Notes: generated from the sequence alone by a model not told the origin. DNA of 64,000 nucleotides from Acinetobacter courvalinii (GCF_014635545.1 NZ_BMDA01000001.1:450739-514738), one strand, 5' to 3'; shown: positions 17,209-26,328, counted from the stretch's first letter. Numbers and translations are program-made.

Positions 17209-18660
17209 CTAAATCGGGTAATGACGTGATTGGGTTTGAATGGTAATCCAGCGTAGTTCGGTAAATTCGGCAACAGAGACTTTACTACCAAAACGTCCGT
17301 AACCACTCGATTTTGTTCCGCCAAATGGCATTTGAGCTTCGTCATGTACGGTTGCGCCGTTAATATGACAAATACCCGAATCAATCTGTTGAGCGACTTC
17401 TAATGCTTGTGAAATATTTTGGCTAAACACTGCCGAAGAAAGACCGAACTCGCTGTCATTTGCTAGTGCTATGCCTTCTTCAATGCTTGAAAAACGTTGA
17501 ACTGTGCATACAGGTCCAAATGATTCTTCGCGGTAAAGCAGCATGTCAGGTTTAATATTGAGCACCAACGTCGGTTGCATGGTGGTGTCTTCAATATGGA
17601 TGCCTAAAGGTAAGTCAGCACCTTTGTTTTGAGCATCTTCCAGCAAATGCTGAATACGGTTTGCAGCGCGTCGACTTTCTAAAACACCGAGTATATTATC
17701 TTTTGAAGTTGGATTACCTGCCCGAATAAAGCGAGTTTTTTCAAGCAGCTTTTCAATAAACTGGTCGGCAATTTTGTCTTGAACCAAAACACGTTCGGTC
17801 GACATACAGATTTGACCCTGATTAAAGAATGCTCCAAAAGCAATTGCATTTACGGCTTCATGAATATCAGCTTCATTTAAAACCACGACAGGGGCTTTAC
17901 CACCGAGTTCGAGTAAAACAGGTTTTAAATATTTAGCAGCAGTCTCGGCAATAATTTTTCCGACTTTGGTTGAACCGGTAAAATTAATACGCTTCACGGC
18001 TGGGTGAGAGACTAAACGCTCCACGATTTGTGGTGCATCTTCAGCGGCATGCGTAATCACATTGACCACACCTTCGCCAAGACCTGCTTCATGTAACACT
18101 TCACCAATGAGACGATGTGTTGCTGGACAGGCTTCAGATGCTTTTAATACCACTGTGTTTCCGCAAGCCAAAGGCATAGCAAGCGCACGTGTTGCCAAAA
18201 TGACAGGGGCGTTCCAAGGCGCAATGCCAACAATGACACCGCAAGGAACTCGCACACCCATCGCGAGATTGCCCGGAACATCTGACGGAATGAGGCTTCC
18301 GTCAATTTGTGTGGTCATGGCTGCGGCTTCACGTAACATGTTGGCAGCAAGGTGAACGTTAAACCCATACCATGTTGCAGTTGAACCTGTTTCTTGCATT
18401 CCAGTTTCAATGAATTGCTCGGTCTTTTGGTCCATTAAATCGGCTGCTTTTAACAAACGTAAGCGACGTTCGGTAGGCGAGAGTTTCGACCATACTTTAA
18501 AAGCTTGTTGTGCCGAATCGATTGCACGATCAACATCGTCCAAAGTTGCAGCAGCAGCTTTTGTTGCCACTGATCCATCAATAGGACTAATACGCTCAAA
18601 CGTTGCCTGATTTGATGCATCAACAGCTTGACCGTGAATAAGTAACTGTACATTTTGCAT
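17209..18660 (-). CDS. hcaB: hydroxybenzaldehyde/vanillin dehydrogenase HcaB
   Basis: A 483-residue NAD(P)-dependent aldehyde dehydrogenase. The catalytic Glu is in LELGGKAP (about 255) and the catalytic Cys in FNQGQICMSTERV (about 289). The cofactor site IAPWNAPV (about 145) and FTGSTKVGK (about 225) are present. It oxidises the aldehyde released by HcaA (vanillin, protocatechualdehyde, 4-hydroxybenzaldehyde) to the acid. The vanillate formed from ferulate feeds VanAB, encoded 4 kb away. AGGA lies 8 nt before the ATG. It is 37 bp after hcaA, in the same transcript. Confidence 0.92.
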   Translation of the reverse strand: MQNVQLLIHGQAVDASNQATFERISPIDGSVATKAAAATLDDVDRAIDSAQQAFKVWSKLSPTERRLRLLKAADLMDQKTEQFIETGMQETGSTATWYGFNVHLAANMLREAAAMTTQIDGSLIPSDVPGNLAMGVRVPCGVIVGIAPWNAPVILATRALAMPLACGNTVVLKASEACPATHRLIGEVLHEAGLGEGVVNVITHAAEDAPQIVERLVSHPAVKRINFTGSTKVGKIIAETAAKYLKPVLLELGGKAPVVVLNEADIHEAVNAIAFGAFFNQGQICMSTERVLVQDKIADQFIEKLLEKTRFIRAGNPTSKDNILGVLESRRAANRIQHLLEDAQNKGADLPLGIHIEDTTMQPTLVLNIKPDMLLYREESFGPVCTVQRFSSIEEGIALANDSEFGLSSAVFSQNISQALEVAQQIDSGICHINGATVHDEAQMPFGGTKSSGYGRFGSKVSVAEFTELRWITIQTQSRHYPI

Positions 18661-18697
18661 GGGTTGTGTCCTTACATTGCCATTAGAGAATCAAAAG

Positions 18698-19531
18698 TTA
18701 ACCAGTACGTTTATAGCTCTGTAAACCCGGTTTAATTGATTTTTCATCTAAAAATTGTTTCAAACCTTCTTGGCGACCATTTTCTGTATCGCGGTGGATA
18801 CATTGATCAAGTTTGGCATATAAGTAGTCTTCATTTTGGTCCCAAGTCAGTTCACGGCAACGCTTAAAGCCATTTTTAGCGGTACGAAGAACCACAGGGT
18901 TTTTCTCAAGTAGACAGTTTGCAAGCTCAGTCACTTCAGCTTTTAGCTGTTCAAGCGGTACGCTTTTATTCACCAAGCCCATCGTTTCAGCTTCTTTACC
19001 ACTAAAGGTTTTACCCGTCATGATGTAGTACAAAGAGGCACGGTGACCAACAGTATCTGCCATTGCTTTGCTTACAAGGTTGCCCGGTGGGATACCCCAG
19101 TTAATTTCAGATAAACCGAAAGTTGCTTCATCTGCTGCAATTGCGAGGTCACACGCCACTAAAGGTGAGAAACCGCCTCCAAAGCACCAGCCGTTGACCA
19201 TAGCAATCGTTGGTTTTGAATACATACGAAGAAGTTGCCACTGCCAACGGCATGAGTCACGGCGAATACGTTCTTGATAAATTTCTGGTTGAGTATCGAC
19301 TTCACGGAAATATTCCTTTAAGTCCATGCCTGCTGTCCAAGAATCGCCTGCACCTGTCAACACAAGCACACGTGCATTTTGATCAAGTTCTATCGCTTCA
19401 AGCACATCAATCATTTCACGGTTGAGTGTCGGGCTCATGGCATTTTTCTTTTCTGGGCGGTTTAGTGTTACCCATGCAATTCCATCTTCAACTTTAACAT
19501 CTACTGTTTCCCAGCGGTTTTCATAACTCAT
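18698..19531 (-). CDS. hcaA: hydroxycinnamoyl-CoA hydratase/lyase HcaA
   Basis: A 277-residue crotonase-fold enzyme that hydrates feruloyl-, caffeoyl- or coumaroyl-CoA and cleaves it to acetyl-CoA plus the aromatic aldehyde. The oxyanion-hole segments NRPEKKNAMSPTLNREM (about 24-40) and WTAGMDLKEYF (about 72-82) and the active-site stretch FGLSEINWGIPPGNLVSKA (about 138-156) closely resemble characterised feruloyl-CoA hydratase-lyases, also about 276 residues. I set the start at 19531, where GGAG lies 8 nt upstream, not at the distal methionine at 19621, which overlaps the operator. It is the first gene of the hca operon. Confidence 0.93.
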   Translation of the reverse strand: MSYENRWETVDVKVEDGIAWVTLNRPEKKNAMSPTLNREMIDVLEAIELDQNARVLVLTGAGDSWTAGMDLKEYFREVDTQPEIYQERIRRDSCRWQWQLLRMYSKPTIAMVNGWCFGGGFSPLVACDLAIAADEATFGLSEINWGIPPGNLVSKAMADTVGHRASLYYIMTGKTFSGKEAETMGLVNKSVPLEQLKAEVTELANCLLEKNPVVLRTAKNGFKRCRELTWDQNEDYLYAKLDQCIHRDTENGRQEGLKQFLDEKSIKPGLQSYKRTG

Positions 19532-19576
19532 CTTCATACTCCTTGAATGATTTTTAGCTGTTCTGGGATTTAATTT

Positions 19577-19594
19577 AATATCAGTTAAACTTAC
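19577..19594 (-). promoter_or_regulatory. putative HcaR operator on the hcaA side
   Basis: The 18 bases AATATCAGTTAAACTTAC are an exact inverted copy of 19701-19718. The core AGTTTAACT is itself nearly symmetric, as expected for a MarR-dimer site. It lies 45 bp before hcaA. Confidence 0.75.
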
Positions 19595-19700
19595 ATTCAA
19601 GTCTTTTTTATAAAATTTCATAAATATTTTATAATCAATTGTATTTTAAATATTAATTAATTTTTTTGATGATTTTATATAAAAATATGTTGATTTTTTA

Positions 19701-19718
19701 GTAAGTTTAACTGATATT
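19701..19718 (+). promoter_or_regulatory. putative HcaR operator on the hcaK side
   Basis: GTAAGTTTAACTGATATT is the exact reverse complement of 19577-19594, placed before the divergent hcaK-hcaR unit. Paired identical sites facing both promoters suit joint repression by the MarR regulator HcaR. Confidence 0.75.
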
Positions 19719-19785
19719 TTTGCTGTGTTTAAACAATAATACACAAAGGGCTAAATGGAACGACTAGTCAATAAGGGATAACACA

Positions 19786-21018
19786 ATGGAAAAGATATTA
19801 GGACAGTCTGCAAGGGCAAAAATCACGTTGCTATTATGTTTTGCAATCGCAATTTTTGAAGGTTTTGATCTTCAGTCAATGGGGGTGGCCGCCCCACGAA
19901 TGCGGGCTGAGTTCATGTTGGACAATGGCCAGATGGCGTGGGCATTTAGTGCTGCAATTTTAGGGACACTACCAGGCGCCATATTGGGCGGTAGGTTTGC
20001 TGATATTGTCGGGCGTAAGAAAATTCTGATTTTTAGTATTTTACTTTTTGGAATTATGTCTTTGCTAACGGCTTATGCTGCTAACTTTAGTTTGCTGTTA
20101 CTCATTCGTTTTTGTACTGGTTTAGGAATGGGTGGGGCACTTCCGATGATGATTACACTGGCATCTGAAGCTGTACCCGATAAATATAAAGGTACCGCGG
20201 TAAGTATTATGTATAGCGGCATTCCTTTTGGTGGATTACTTACTTCTGTAGTTGCTATGTCGTTGGCTGGCGATGCGGAGTGGCGTCATATTTTCTATAT
20301 TGGTGGGATTGCGCCTATTTTACTCATTCCGCTGATTATGCGCTTTTTACCTGAGTCAAATGATTACCTGCAACGTAAAGGTCAAGCGCAAAAAACCACG
20401 CCTTTCTTGGAAGTTTTATTTGCCAAAGAACGCCGTATGTCAACCATTCAGCTTTGGGTCAGTTTTTTCTGTACGCTCGTTGTACTGTATTTCTTGTTGA
20501 ACTGGTTGCCGTTGCTGATGGGCGCGCAAGGCTTATCGAAACTTCAGGCAAACTATGTACAGATGGGTTACAACGTGGGTGGAATTTTAGGTTCAATCCT
20601 CATGGGTGTCTTACTTGATAAATTACGCATGAGCTTTGTGATTAAGCTGATTTATCTCGGCATTTTATTTTCGCTTTGTTGTTTAGCAATTTCTCCGACC
20701 GTGGCTTTACTTGCACTTTCGGCAGTGGGCTGTGGTTTATTCATTGTGGGCGGACAATCGGCGTTGTATGGTCTGGCTGCCATGTATTATCCAACCGAAA
20801 TGCGTGGGACCGGAGTGGGGACAGCGGTTGCAATCGGACGTATAGGTTCTTTTGCAGGGCCTTTAATGGCAGGGTTTTTACTCTCACTCGGACAAAGTTC
20901 GACCATTGTAATTGGTTCAAGCATTCCAGTGATTTTAATTGCAGCGATCTCTGCATTACTTCTTGTCAAAAAACCTAAACAGCCTGTACATTTAGTACAA
21001 AGCTCAGGTGCTGGCTAA
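19786..21018 (+). CDS. hcaK: MFS hydroxycinnamate transporter HcaK
   Basis: A 410-residue, 12-helix major facilitator of the aromatic acid:H+ symporter family. Diagnostic segments are FEGFDLQSMGVAAPRM in helix 1, the GGRFADIVGRKK loop 2-3 motif, LPESNDYL at the mid loop, and MRGTGVGTAVAIGRIGS in helix 11. Gene order (divergent from hcaA, followed by hcaR) matches ADP1 hcaK. It should import hydroxycinnamates across the inner membrane. AAGGGA lies about 8 nt before the ATG. It is related to VanK, encoded at 24.95 kb. Confidence 0.9.
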   Translation: MEKILGQSARAKITLLLCFAIAIFEGFDLQSMGVAAPRMRAEFMLDNGQMAWAFSAAILGTLPGAILGGRFADIVGRKKILIFSILLFGIMSLLTAYAANFSLLLLIRFCTGLGMGGALPMMITLASEAVPDKYKGTAVSIMYSGIPFGGLLTSVVAMSLAGDAEWRHIFYIGGIAPILLIPLIMRFLPESNDYLQRKGQAQKTTPFLEVLFAKERRMSTIQLWVSFFCTLVVLYFLLNWLPLLMGAQGLSKLQANYVQMGYNVGGILGSILMGVLLDKLRMSFVIKLIYLGILFSLCCLAISPTVALLALSAVGCGLFIVGGQSALYGLAAMYYPTEMRGTGVGTAVAIGRIGSFAGPLMAGFLLSLGQSSTIVIGSSIPVILIAAISALLLVKKPKQPVHLVQSSGAG

Positions 21019-21088
21019 GTTTTAACGAAAGTATGGGGTTGGTGCCTCATACTTTCATTACAGATTTTCTTATGATGAATGAAAGGTT

Positions 21089-21544
21089 ATGGTACGTTCA
21101 AATTTAGTTCAAAAAAAAGCAGAAGATGAGCCGAAATTAAGTTACATGATCGCTCGTGTTGACCGGATCATTAGTAAACATTTAACCGAACATTTAAAAG
21201 AACTTGAAATTACCTTGCCGCAATTTACTGCACTTTCGGTTTTAGCTTCAAAAAGTAATTTATCTAATGCCAAGCTTGCTGAACGTTCTTTCATAAAGCC
21301 GCAATCTGCCAATAAAATTTTGCAAGATTTACTGGTGAATGGCTGGATTGAGAAAAAACCGGACCCAACACATGGCCGCCGTATTTTAATTACGCTGACA
21401 GACAGTGGTATTGATAAGCTAAATAAATGTAATGAAGTGGTTTTAAAAGTTGAAGAAAAAATGCTTGAAGGCATTGATATTAACTTGGCTTATTTAATCC
21501 GTAATAATCTCGATATTATGGTCAATAATCTTAAAAATCTTTAA
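21089..21544 (+). CDS. hcaR: MarR-family repressor HcaR
   Basis: A 151-residue MarR-type winged-helix protein. The recognition region LPQFTALSVLASKSNLSNAKLAERSFIKPQSANKILQDLL and the wing DPTHGRRILITLT are in their usual places. In ADP1, HcaR represses the hca genes and is released by hydroxycinnamoyl-CoA thioesters. It follows hcaK by 70 bp and is probably co-transcribed. The two exact inverted copies at 19577-19594 and 19701-19718 are its likely targets, which would make it self-regulating through the hcaK promoter. Confidence 0.9.
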   Translation: MVRSNLVQKKAEDEPKLSYMIARVDRIISKHLTEHLKELEITLPQFTALSVLASKSNLSNAKLAERSFIKPQSANKILQDLLVNGWIEKKPDPTHGRRILITLTDSGIDKLNKCNEVVLKVEEKMLEGIDINLAYLIRNNLDIMVNNLKNL

Positions 21545-21667
21545 TTGAATGTGGTTTTTAAATTAATTTATTAAAATCTACAGAAATGCTTAAGCACTGT
21601 TTCACACAGAAAATTTATTTCATTTTACAAATGAACTTGCTAGCATCGAAGTGACGTTTTTGGTGAT

Positions 21668-22360
21668 GTGTGGCAGCGAATGTCTTCAGGACAACAAGTT
21701 TTACTTAAACTAAGAAAAATGATTATTTCAGGGGAGCTTGAAGGCGGTGCCAGAATTGCCGAAATTCCGACTGCCGAGTTACTTGGCGTTTCAAGACAGC
21801 CTGTCCGTATTGCCTTTCGCTTGCTTGAGCAAGAAGGTCTCCTCATTAAAAACCCAACTCGTGGTTACACGGTTCGTGAAATTTCAGAGCAACTGATTCA
21901 TGATGCGCTTGAAGTGCGCGGTGTGCTGGAAGGGTTAGCTGCAAAAACTCTGGCAGAACAAGGCTTAAGCGAAGAGCAGAAAAAGACGCTGCAACATTGC
22001 ATTAAGGAAACTGAAAAACTATTTAATGAAACAGACGGGTTTGGTGATGCTGAACTGGAACGTTATCATCATTTCAACGTCATTTTTCATGACACCATTA
22101 TTGAAGGCGCGCAAAACGTTGCGCTCATCCAAGCCTTAGCAAAAAACAATCAATTGCCAATGGCTTCTGCCCAAGCCATTACCTATGACCAGAACCAAGC
22201 TTTGTCAGAATATCGTCGTTTGCACTATGCGCATTTACAGCATTGTTCGATTTTCGATGCATTGGTACATCGTCAGGGAGGGCGTGCTGAAACGTTAATG
22301 CGCGAACACAGTAGTGTGGTGATTTTGGGTGAAACCCTAACAAATGTTCTCAGCGCTTAA
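21668..22360 (+). CDS. vanR: GntR-family (FCD) vanillate regulator VanR
   Basis: A 230-residue GntR/FadR-type regulator with an N-terminal winged helix (residues 8-70; GGARIAEIPTAELLGVSRQPVRIAFRLLEQEGLL) and a C-terminal all-helical FCD ligand domain whose Asp/His residues (DALEVRGVLEG, HHFNVIFHDTII, HYAHLQHCSIFDAL) normally bind metal and ligand. Convergent location beside vanB and the TTGGATCC-type sites upstream of vanA/vanK identify it as VanR, which in other bacteria releases such sites on binding vanillate. A second possible start (ATG at 21680) exists; neither has a strong ribosome site. It may be autoregulated, but no such site lies before it. Confidence 0.88.
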   Translation: MWQRMSSGQQVLLKLRKMIISGELEGGARIAEIPTAELLGVSRQPVRIAFRLLEQEGLLIKNPTRGYTVREISEQLIHDALEVRGVLEGLAAKTLAEQGLSEEQKKTLQHCIKETEKLFNETDGFGDAELERYHHFNVIFHDTIIEGAQNVALIQALAKNNQLPMASAQAITYDQNQALSEYRRLHYAHLQHCSIFDALVHRQGGRAETLMREHSSVVILGETLTNVLSA

Positions 22361-22367
22361 AGTGAAA

Positions 22368-22395
22368 AGTTCCTTTATTTTTGAATAAAGGAACT
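22368..22395. terminator. bidirectional hairpin between vanR and vanB
   Basis: AGTTCCTTTATT and AATAAAGGAACT are exact 12-bp arms around TTTG. It lies between the convergent vanR and vanB ends. The U-run is poor, so its strength is uncertain. Confidence 0.7.
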
Positions 22396-22401
22396 CCAGA
22401 A

Positions 22402-23346
22402 TTAAAGCTCAATCACAAGATTTTTAGTTTTTGCACGAGAACAACAAGGCGTAAATTGGTCATTTCGTGCATGTTCCTCATCGGTCATAAATAGATCCCG
22501 ATGCTCTGGCGTGCCTTCTACAACGCGTGTAATACAGGTCCCGCAAATGCCTTGTTCACATGAAACCGGGATATCAAAACCATTTGCAATTAATGCCTCA
22601 GTAGCAGTTTGCTCTGGTAGTACTTCAATTCGACGGCCCGTACCTTTCACTTCAATCGTGAAAGCTTCATCGTTAGAGGTATCTACTTTTTGAGCGACAA
22701 AATGCTCTTGATGTAACTGATCGCTATGCCAATCTGCTTGTTCGGCTGAGCTCATGACAAACTGCATAAACCCTGTTGGTCCACATACATATAAGTGTCT
22801 GTTTGGTGAAACTTGGCCTAAAACCTCTGCCATATTACATTCGGTGTCCGGTTGATCTTGAATATGAAAATGGACTTGGTTACCAAAGTGCTCGGTTAAG
22901 TTGCCATAGAAGGCGATCATTTCATGACTACGAACAAAGTAGTGCAATTCAAAAGGTATATTGGCCGACTTAAGCCGATACGCCATCGACAAAATAGGGG
23001 TAATACCAATACCACCCGCAAATAAAACTGCCTGCTTTGTTTGAGGGTGAATTTCAAATAAATTGCGTGGTTCACCAATCTTTAAATGGTCGCCTTCACG
23101 ATATTCGGTGTGGATGCAACGTGAGCCACCGCGTGAATTGGCATCATGTAAAACACCAATGACATAACGATGTTTTTCATTGCAGCAGTTTGAAAGTGAA
23201 TATTGACGGGTGAGGCCGTTTTTCAGGTGCACATCAATATGCGCACCTGCCTCAAAATTCGGTAGCGCTGTGCCATTTGCCGAGACCAACTCAAAAGCAC
23301 GTATGGTCGGGGTGAGCTGGTGAATTTTCTGAATAATAACGTCCAT
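22402..23346 (-). CDS. vanB: vanillate O-demethylase reductase VanB
   Basis: A 314-residue phthalate-dioxygenase-type reductase passing electrons from NADH to VanA. Domains in order are a flavin domain (about 1-100; RQYSLSNCCNEK), an NAD domain (about 105-220; FAGGIGITPILSM, CGPTGFM) and a C-terminal plant-type 2Fe-2S domain with CEQGICGTC and a later Cys. I set the start at 23346, 7 nt after GGAG; the ATG at 23352 is too close to it. It is 12 bp after vanA, clearly one operon. Confidence 0.92.
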   Translation of the reverse strand: MDVIIQKIHQLTPTIRAFELVSANGTALPNFEAGAHIDVHLKNGLTRQYSLSNCCNEKHRYVIGVLHDANSRGGSRCIHTEYREGDHLKIGEPRNLFEIHPQTKQAVLFAGGIGITPILSMAYRLKSANIPFELHYFVRSHEMIAFYGNLTEHFGNQVHFHIQDQPDTECNMAEVLGQVSPNRHLYVCGPTGFMQFVMSSAEQADWHSDQLHQEHFVAQKVDTSNDEAFTIEVKGTGRRIEVLPEQTATEALIANGFDIPVSCEQGICGTCITRVVEGTPEHRDLFMTDEEHARNDQFTPCCSRAKTKNLVIEL

Positions 23347-23358
23347 GTTCATACTCCT

Positions 23359-24435
23359 TTAAATAATCCGAATGTTTGGAAACTTCTGTGCGGATGTTTC
23401 AGGAGGTGTTTTATTTTCTTCGGCAAGGAGTCGCTCAATCACCTTACGAGACTGTACACCACCTGCATCGATGTTGAGCATCAGTAATTTGCGATGTGGA
23501 TTGTTTAAAATATTTTGCTGCTGTTGCTCCAGCATTTCTAAATCTTCAGTAAAGATTTTGCCTTGACCTTCACGGATTTGATCGGTGAGTTCGGCGTTAT
23601 CCGGCTGGAAGTTACGTGCCATTCCCCAGAAATACCAGTGTGAGGTTTCGGTTTCCGGTGTAATAAAATCGACCACAATTGAGGAAACTTTTTTGTCATT
23701 TGGTGCATGGTAACCACCGTGTCCGGCATGCGCTACACCCACTTCAATGTGGACATTACTTGGCGCAAAGAAGTGGCAACGTTGCCAACGGTCAACGGGT
23801 ACATCATCTGCTAAGTGGTTACCACGCAGCGCCATTTGCCAAAATGGAGGTGCGATCACATTTTCCATATAGCGTTCGGTAATGACATGGTCGCCGTCAA
23901 CTTTAGTGACTGGTAATGATTCATCAATTTCTTTTTGTCCGATGCTGCTGGAGTGAACATAGGTCTCGTGAGTTAAATCCATCAGGTTATCGACCATCAA
24001 GCGATAGTCACACTGAATGTGAAACAGGCCACCGCCATAGCTCCATTCTGGATGCTCTGCCCATTCTAAAGTTGGCAGTTTTGCTTCATTTGCTAAAGCT
24101 TTCTCGCCTGGCCATATCCAGATAAAACCGAACTTTTCGACAACTGCATATGCTTTGTTGCAAGGGAAACCATTGACACGTTGAGCTGGCATTGAAACGG
24201 TCTTTCCGTCACAACCCATGACTAAGCCATGATATCCACATACGAGGTTGCCATCTTCTACATAGCCAAGTGAAAGTGGGGCACCGCGATGGGGGCAAAA
24301 ATCTTCAACGGCTGCAACTTGGTTTTCTTTGCCACGGTAAAAAACAATTTTTTCACCACAGATGGTGCGACCTAGTGGTTTGTCTTGGATTTCTTCTGGG
24401 CGGCAGGCAACATACCAAGCATTTTTAATAAACAT
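23359..24435 (-). CDS. vanA: vanillate O-demethylase oxygenase VanA
   Basis: A 358-residue Rieske oxygenase that removes the methyl of vanillate as formaldehyde to give protocatechuate. Rieske ligands Cys47, His49, Cys66 and His69 (FCPHRG and VCGYHG) and the mononuclear iron segment with Asp153, His156 and His161 (LMDLTHETYVHSSS) are all present. It is expressed from the operator-rich region upstream, with a near-perfect VanR site 21 bp before the start. It acts with VanB and receives vanillate from HcaB when ferulate is the source. The formaldehyde made is not handled by genes nearby. Confidence 0.94.
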   Translation of the reverse strand: MFIKNAWYVACRPEEIQDKPLGRTICGEKIVFYRGKENQVAAVEDFCPHRGAPLSLGYVEDGNLVCGYHGLVMGCDGKTVSMPAQRVNGFPCNKAYAVVEKFGFIWIWPGEKALANEAKLPTLEWAEHPEWSYGGGLFHIQCDYRLMVDNLMDLTHETYVHSSSIGQKEIDESLPVTKVDGDHVITERYMENVIAPPFWQMALRGNHLADDVPVDRWQRCHFFAPSNVHIEVGVAHAGHGGYHAPNDKKVSSIVVDFITPETETSHWYFWGMARNFQPDNAELTDQIREGQGKIFTEDLEMLEQQQQNILNNPHRKLLMLNIDAGGVQSRKVIERLLAEENKTPPETSAQKFPNIRII

Positions 24436-24456
24436 TGTGACGACTCCTTATCACTT

Positions 24457-24468
24457 ATTGGATCCAAT
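24457..24468. promoter_or_regulatory. VanR operator O1, vanA-proximal
   Basis: ATTGGATCCAAT is a perfect 12-bp palindrome identical to the core operator used by VanR in other bacteria. It lies 21 bp upstream of vanA. Confidence 0.85.
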
Positions 24469-24621
24469 TTATAATAAATAAAAATATTGGTCAATTGATA
24501 AGCAGTATATTTTGAAAAAATATTGATCTTTAGGTTTGGCTTTTATGTATATTCTCTGATGTTATTGAAGGCTTTTTGTATTTATTTTGAGTTTTTGGGA
24601 GAAAATTTTATTGGTTTTTAT

Positions 24622-24630
24622 TTGGATCCA
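24622..24630. promoter_or_regulatory. VanR operator O2
   Basis: TTGGATCCA with A/T flanks shares the TGGATCCA core of O1. A half-like ATTGGATC follows at 24652-24659. Confidence 0.65.
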
Positions 24631-24698
24631 TTTTGTATGCTTGAAAGCTGAATTGGATCTCATATTTGGAATTGTGGTAAGTAAAATGGGTAATGTTT

Positions 24699-24710
24699 TA
24701 TGGATCCATA
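24699..24710. promoter_or_regulatory. VanR operator O3
   Basis: TATGGATCCATA is a perfect 12-bp palindrome sharing the TGGATCCA core, in the middle of the vanA-vanK region. Confidence 0.65.
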
Positions 24711-24801
24711 TTTTTTGTTTTTATTGTTATAAATAAATTATACTTATGTTTTTCAGTTGTTTAATTTTGGTTTAATTAAATTTAAAAAATATTGTTGATT
24801 T

Positions 24802-24813
24802 TTTGGATCCAAA
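24802..24813. promoter_or_regulatory. VanR operator O4, vanK-proximal
   Basis: TTTGGATCCAAA is a perfect 12-bp palindrome about 140 bp before vanK, suited to control of the vanK-vanP direction. Confidence 0.75.
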
Positions 24814-24950
24814 TATTCAGTATAGAAAAAGAGCAGGATGCTCAAAAACAAATATTCCTCTAGGTCTATGGATACGGATATGCATAAGCACACAATTACT
24901 CATATTGGCGATGTCGTATGTGTCTCTTATCCGCATTAGGAGATACACAA

Positions 24951-26297
24951 ATGGAAAGAGACGTTCTCAATGAGATCAATCAAAACAGCATGAGCCGCTA
25001 CCAATGGTTCGTCATTTTGATTTGTATTTGTCTCAATATTATTGATGGCTTTGACGTGATGGTAATGGCATTTACCGCTCCATCCGTGTCAGCAGAATGG
25101 TCACTTTCAGGTGCACAAATTGGTTTGTTACTCAGTTCCGGCCTGTTTGGAATGGCTGCTGGTTCCATTTTTCTCGCACCGTTAGCCGATAAAATCGGTC
25201 GCCGTTTACTTATCTTGGTTTGTCTTGTGATTGCAGGTCTTAGCATGTTGGGCTGTGCTTTTGTACAAAGTCACGTCATGTTGGCAGCACTTCGCTTTAT
25301 TACTGGAATCGGGGTGGGTGGCATTCTTGCAAGTAGTAATGTATTGGCAAGTGAATATGCCAATGCTCGCTGGCGCAGTCTTGCAGTGAGTTTAATGTCT
25401 ACAGGTTATGGCATTGGCGCGACACTTGGCGGAGTACTATCACTGGCATTGATTGAGCATTTGGGTTGGCGTTCAATCTTCTTGGCAGGTGGGGTTACCA
25501 CTATTGCAATGCTGTTGATCAGTGCCTGGTTATTACCAGAATCTTTAGATTATTTACTCGCGAAAAGACCAAAACAGGCACTAGAACGTATTAATGCAAC
25601 TGTAAATCGTATGGGGATAAATGAATTACCGGTTATGCCGCGTTATGAAAAAATCAGTACGCAAAATGGCAGTGAGCTGAGCAAATTATTTGCAGGACAG
25701 CTTGGATTTCAAACACTTTGTCTTTGGTTTGCATTCTTTTTAGTGATGTTTGGCTTTTACTTCGTGATGAGCTGGACACCAAAAATTCTTATTTCAATGG
25801 GGATGTCACCTGAACAAGGTGTAAGTACCGGTATTTTAATTAGTATTGGTGGGATTTTCGGGGCAGCCATTATTGGTTTATTGGCATCACGTATGAAAAT
25901 TTTCTATGCCTTAAGTCTGTTTTTAGGACTAACTTCGGCATGTGTTTTTCTTTTTGTTGCAGTCTCATCTCAAGTCAGCATTGCACTCATGGTGGGATTA
26001 TTACTTGGCACACTGATTAATGGCTGTGTGGCAGGTTTATATTCGATCTCTCCAACAATTTATGATGCTGAAATCCGTAGTCGTGGCGTGGGCTATGCCA
26101 TTGGTTTTGGACGAATTGGGGCTATTTTATCGCCAACGGTTGCAGGCATTTTTTTAGATCAAGGGATTGCACCCGCAACGCTGTACGCCTATTACGGTGT
26201 GGTGTTTATTTTAGCCATTTTCCTGATTTTAAGTTTGAGTAATGCTTTTTACCGAAGTCAGAAAGAGCAAAGCTACTCGCTTAAAACAGCACCTTAA
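24951..26297 (+). CDS. vanK: MFS vanillate/aromatic acid transporter VanK
   Basis: A 448-residue major facilitator of the aromatic acid:H+ symporter type with 12 predicted helices. Segments seen are NIIDGFDVMVMAFTAP in helix 1, LADKIGRRLLI in loop 2-3, LPESLDYLLAKRP in the central loop and EIRSRGVGYAIGFGRIGAI in helix 11. Divergence from vanA and the following porin match ADP1 vanK. The ATG at 24951 has AGGAG about 8 nt upstream and is preferred to the ATG at 24918. Role: inner-membrane uptake of vanillate and perhaps protocatechuate. Confidence 0.9.
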   Translation: MERDVLNEINQNSMSRYQWFVILICICLNIIDGFDVMVMAFTAPSVSAEWSLSGAQIGLLLSSGLFGMAAGSIFLAPLADKIGRRLLILVCLVIAGLSMLGCAFVQSHVMLAALRFITGIGVGGILASSNVLASEYANARWRSLAVSLMSTGYGIGATLGGVLSLALIEHLGWRSIFLAGGVTTIAMLLISAWLLPESLDYLLAKRPKQALERINATVNRMGINELPVMPRYEKISTQNGSELSKLFAGQLGFQTLCLWFAFFLVMFGFYFVMSWTPKILISMGMSPEQGVSTGILISIGGIFGAAIIGLLASRMKIFYALSLFLGLTSACVFLFVAVSSQVSIALMVGLLLGTLINGCVAGLYSISPTIYDAEIRSRGVGYAIGFGRIGAILSPTVAGIFLDQGIAPATLYAYYGVVFILAIFLILSLSNAFYRSQKEQSYSLKTAP

Positions 26298-26328
26298 ATC
26301 ATTAAAAATTAAATAGTTGAGATAAAAA

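Noticed and set aside
24457-24813. Repeated GGATCC as possible cloning-site (BamHI) artefacts
   Set aside because: The repeats carry A/T-rich symmetric flanks matching the VanR operator, and lie exactly in the divergent van promoter region.
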